In this document: positions 63,831 through 64,000 of the stretch, piece after piece
Layout: every line of letters starts with the position of its first letter
How positions within the stretch are numbered: position 1 is the first letter of the stretch
DNA from: Brachypterus glaber
Taxonomy: Eukaryota > Arthropoda > Insecta > Coleoptera > Kateretidae
Direction: 5' to 3'
DNA length: 64,000 bases
Assembly: GCA_958510825.1 (NCBI GenBank)
Contig: OY294052.1
Location: 9,631,816 to 9,695,815, forward strand
Program-made: the position numbers and the translations under genes
The notes under the pieces: model-generated
Database searches by the model: none
Told to the model about the DNA's origin: nothing
The model's input: the letters and a program-made list of their open reading frames with translations, nothing else

Positions 63831-64000
63831 AATTTTTAGTACTTATTTAAAAAAAAAAACATTTGCAAAAAAAAACAAATTTATTCAATTCTTGAATTAT
63901 GATTTAAAAAAAAACTGTTCTAAAATACCTGGCCAATGATTAGGGGGAGGATCTCTTTCTGCCCAACACCCCTGAAATTATATAGCTGTTTTTAGATAGA

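Overview
The window looks like an AT-rich insect nuclear genome segment. I would guess a beetle, but the order is not proven by anything seen here. Five protein genes are supported, all but one with exons that join in consistent phase. Between and inside them lie dozens of palindromic (foldback) DNA elements, Tc1/mariner relics and truncated non-LTR retrotransposons. There is no operon structure, no CRISPR array and no rRNA gene.

Layout: 1-9200 has no gene I can support. It holds long hairpins, several inverted-repeat elements and a 3-unit GC-rich tandem repeat. 9215-11980 (-) is DUS2, the tRNA-dihydrouridine(20) synthase, complete in six exons with its C-terminal dsRNA-binding domain. A 404-bp gap separates it from 12385-13218 (+), a two-exon multipass membrane protein I do not recognise. 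13896-29064 (+) is Rubicon (RUBCN), complete in eight exons: an N-terminal RUN domain, a conserved middle region and the Cys-rich Rubicon-homology domain at the C-terminus. Its introns are filled with repeats, and one foldback element sits exactly at an exon end. 29065-40780 is intergenic and repeat-rich. It includes a Tc1-like element nested in a foldback element. 40781-54707 (-) is cyclin B3 (CycB3), complete in six coding exons, with a probable noncoding first exon near 59835-59990. About 170-330 bp away, divergently transcribed, the N-terminal part of PEX1 (+) starts at 60162 and runs off the right end.

The genes have unrelated jobs: tRNA modification, regulation of autophagy/endosome maturation, mitotic cyclin, peroxisomal import receptor recycling. 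Their proximity mainly suggests shared divergent promoters (DUS2 with the membrane protein gene; CycB3 with PEX1).

I saw no new defence or catalytic system. The most interesting observations concern mobile elements and gene structure: a Rubicon exon apparently shortened by an insertion that supplies a new in-phase splice donor; a decayed tandem copy of a Rubicon exon start; two nested insertions where an empty site can be read from the same window; three evenly spaced CTCGGTC/GACCGAG hairpins; and a dense cluster of GTTAAC-centred motifs.
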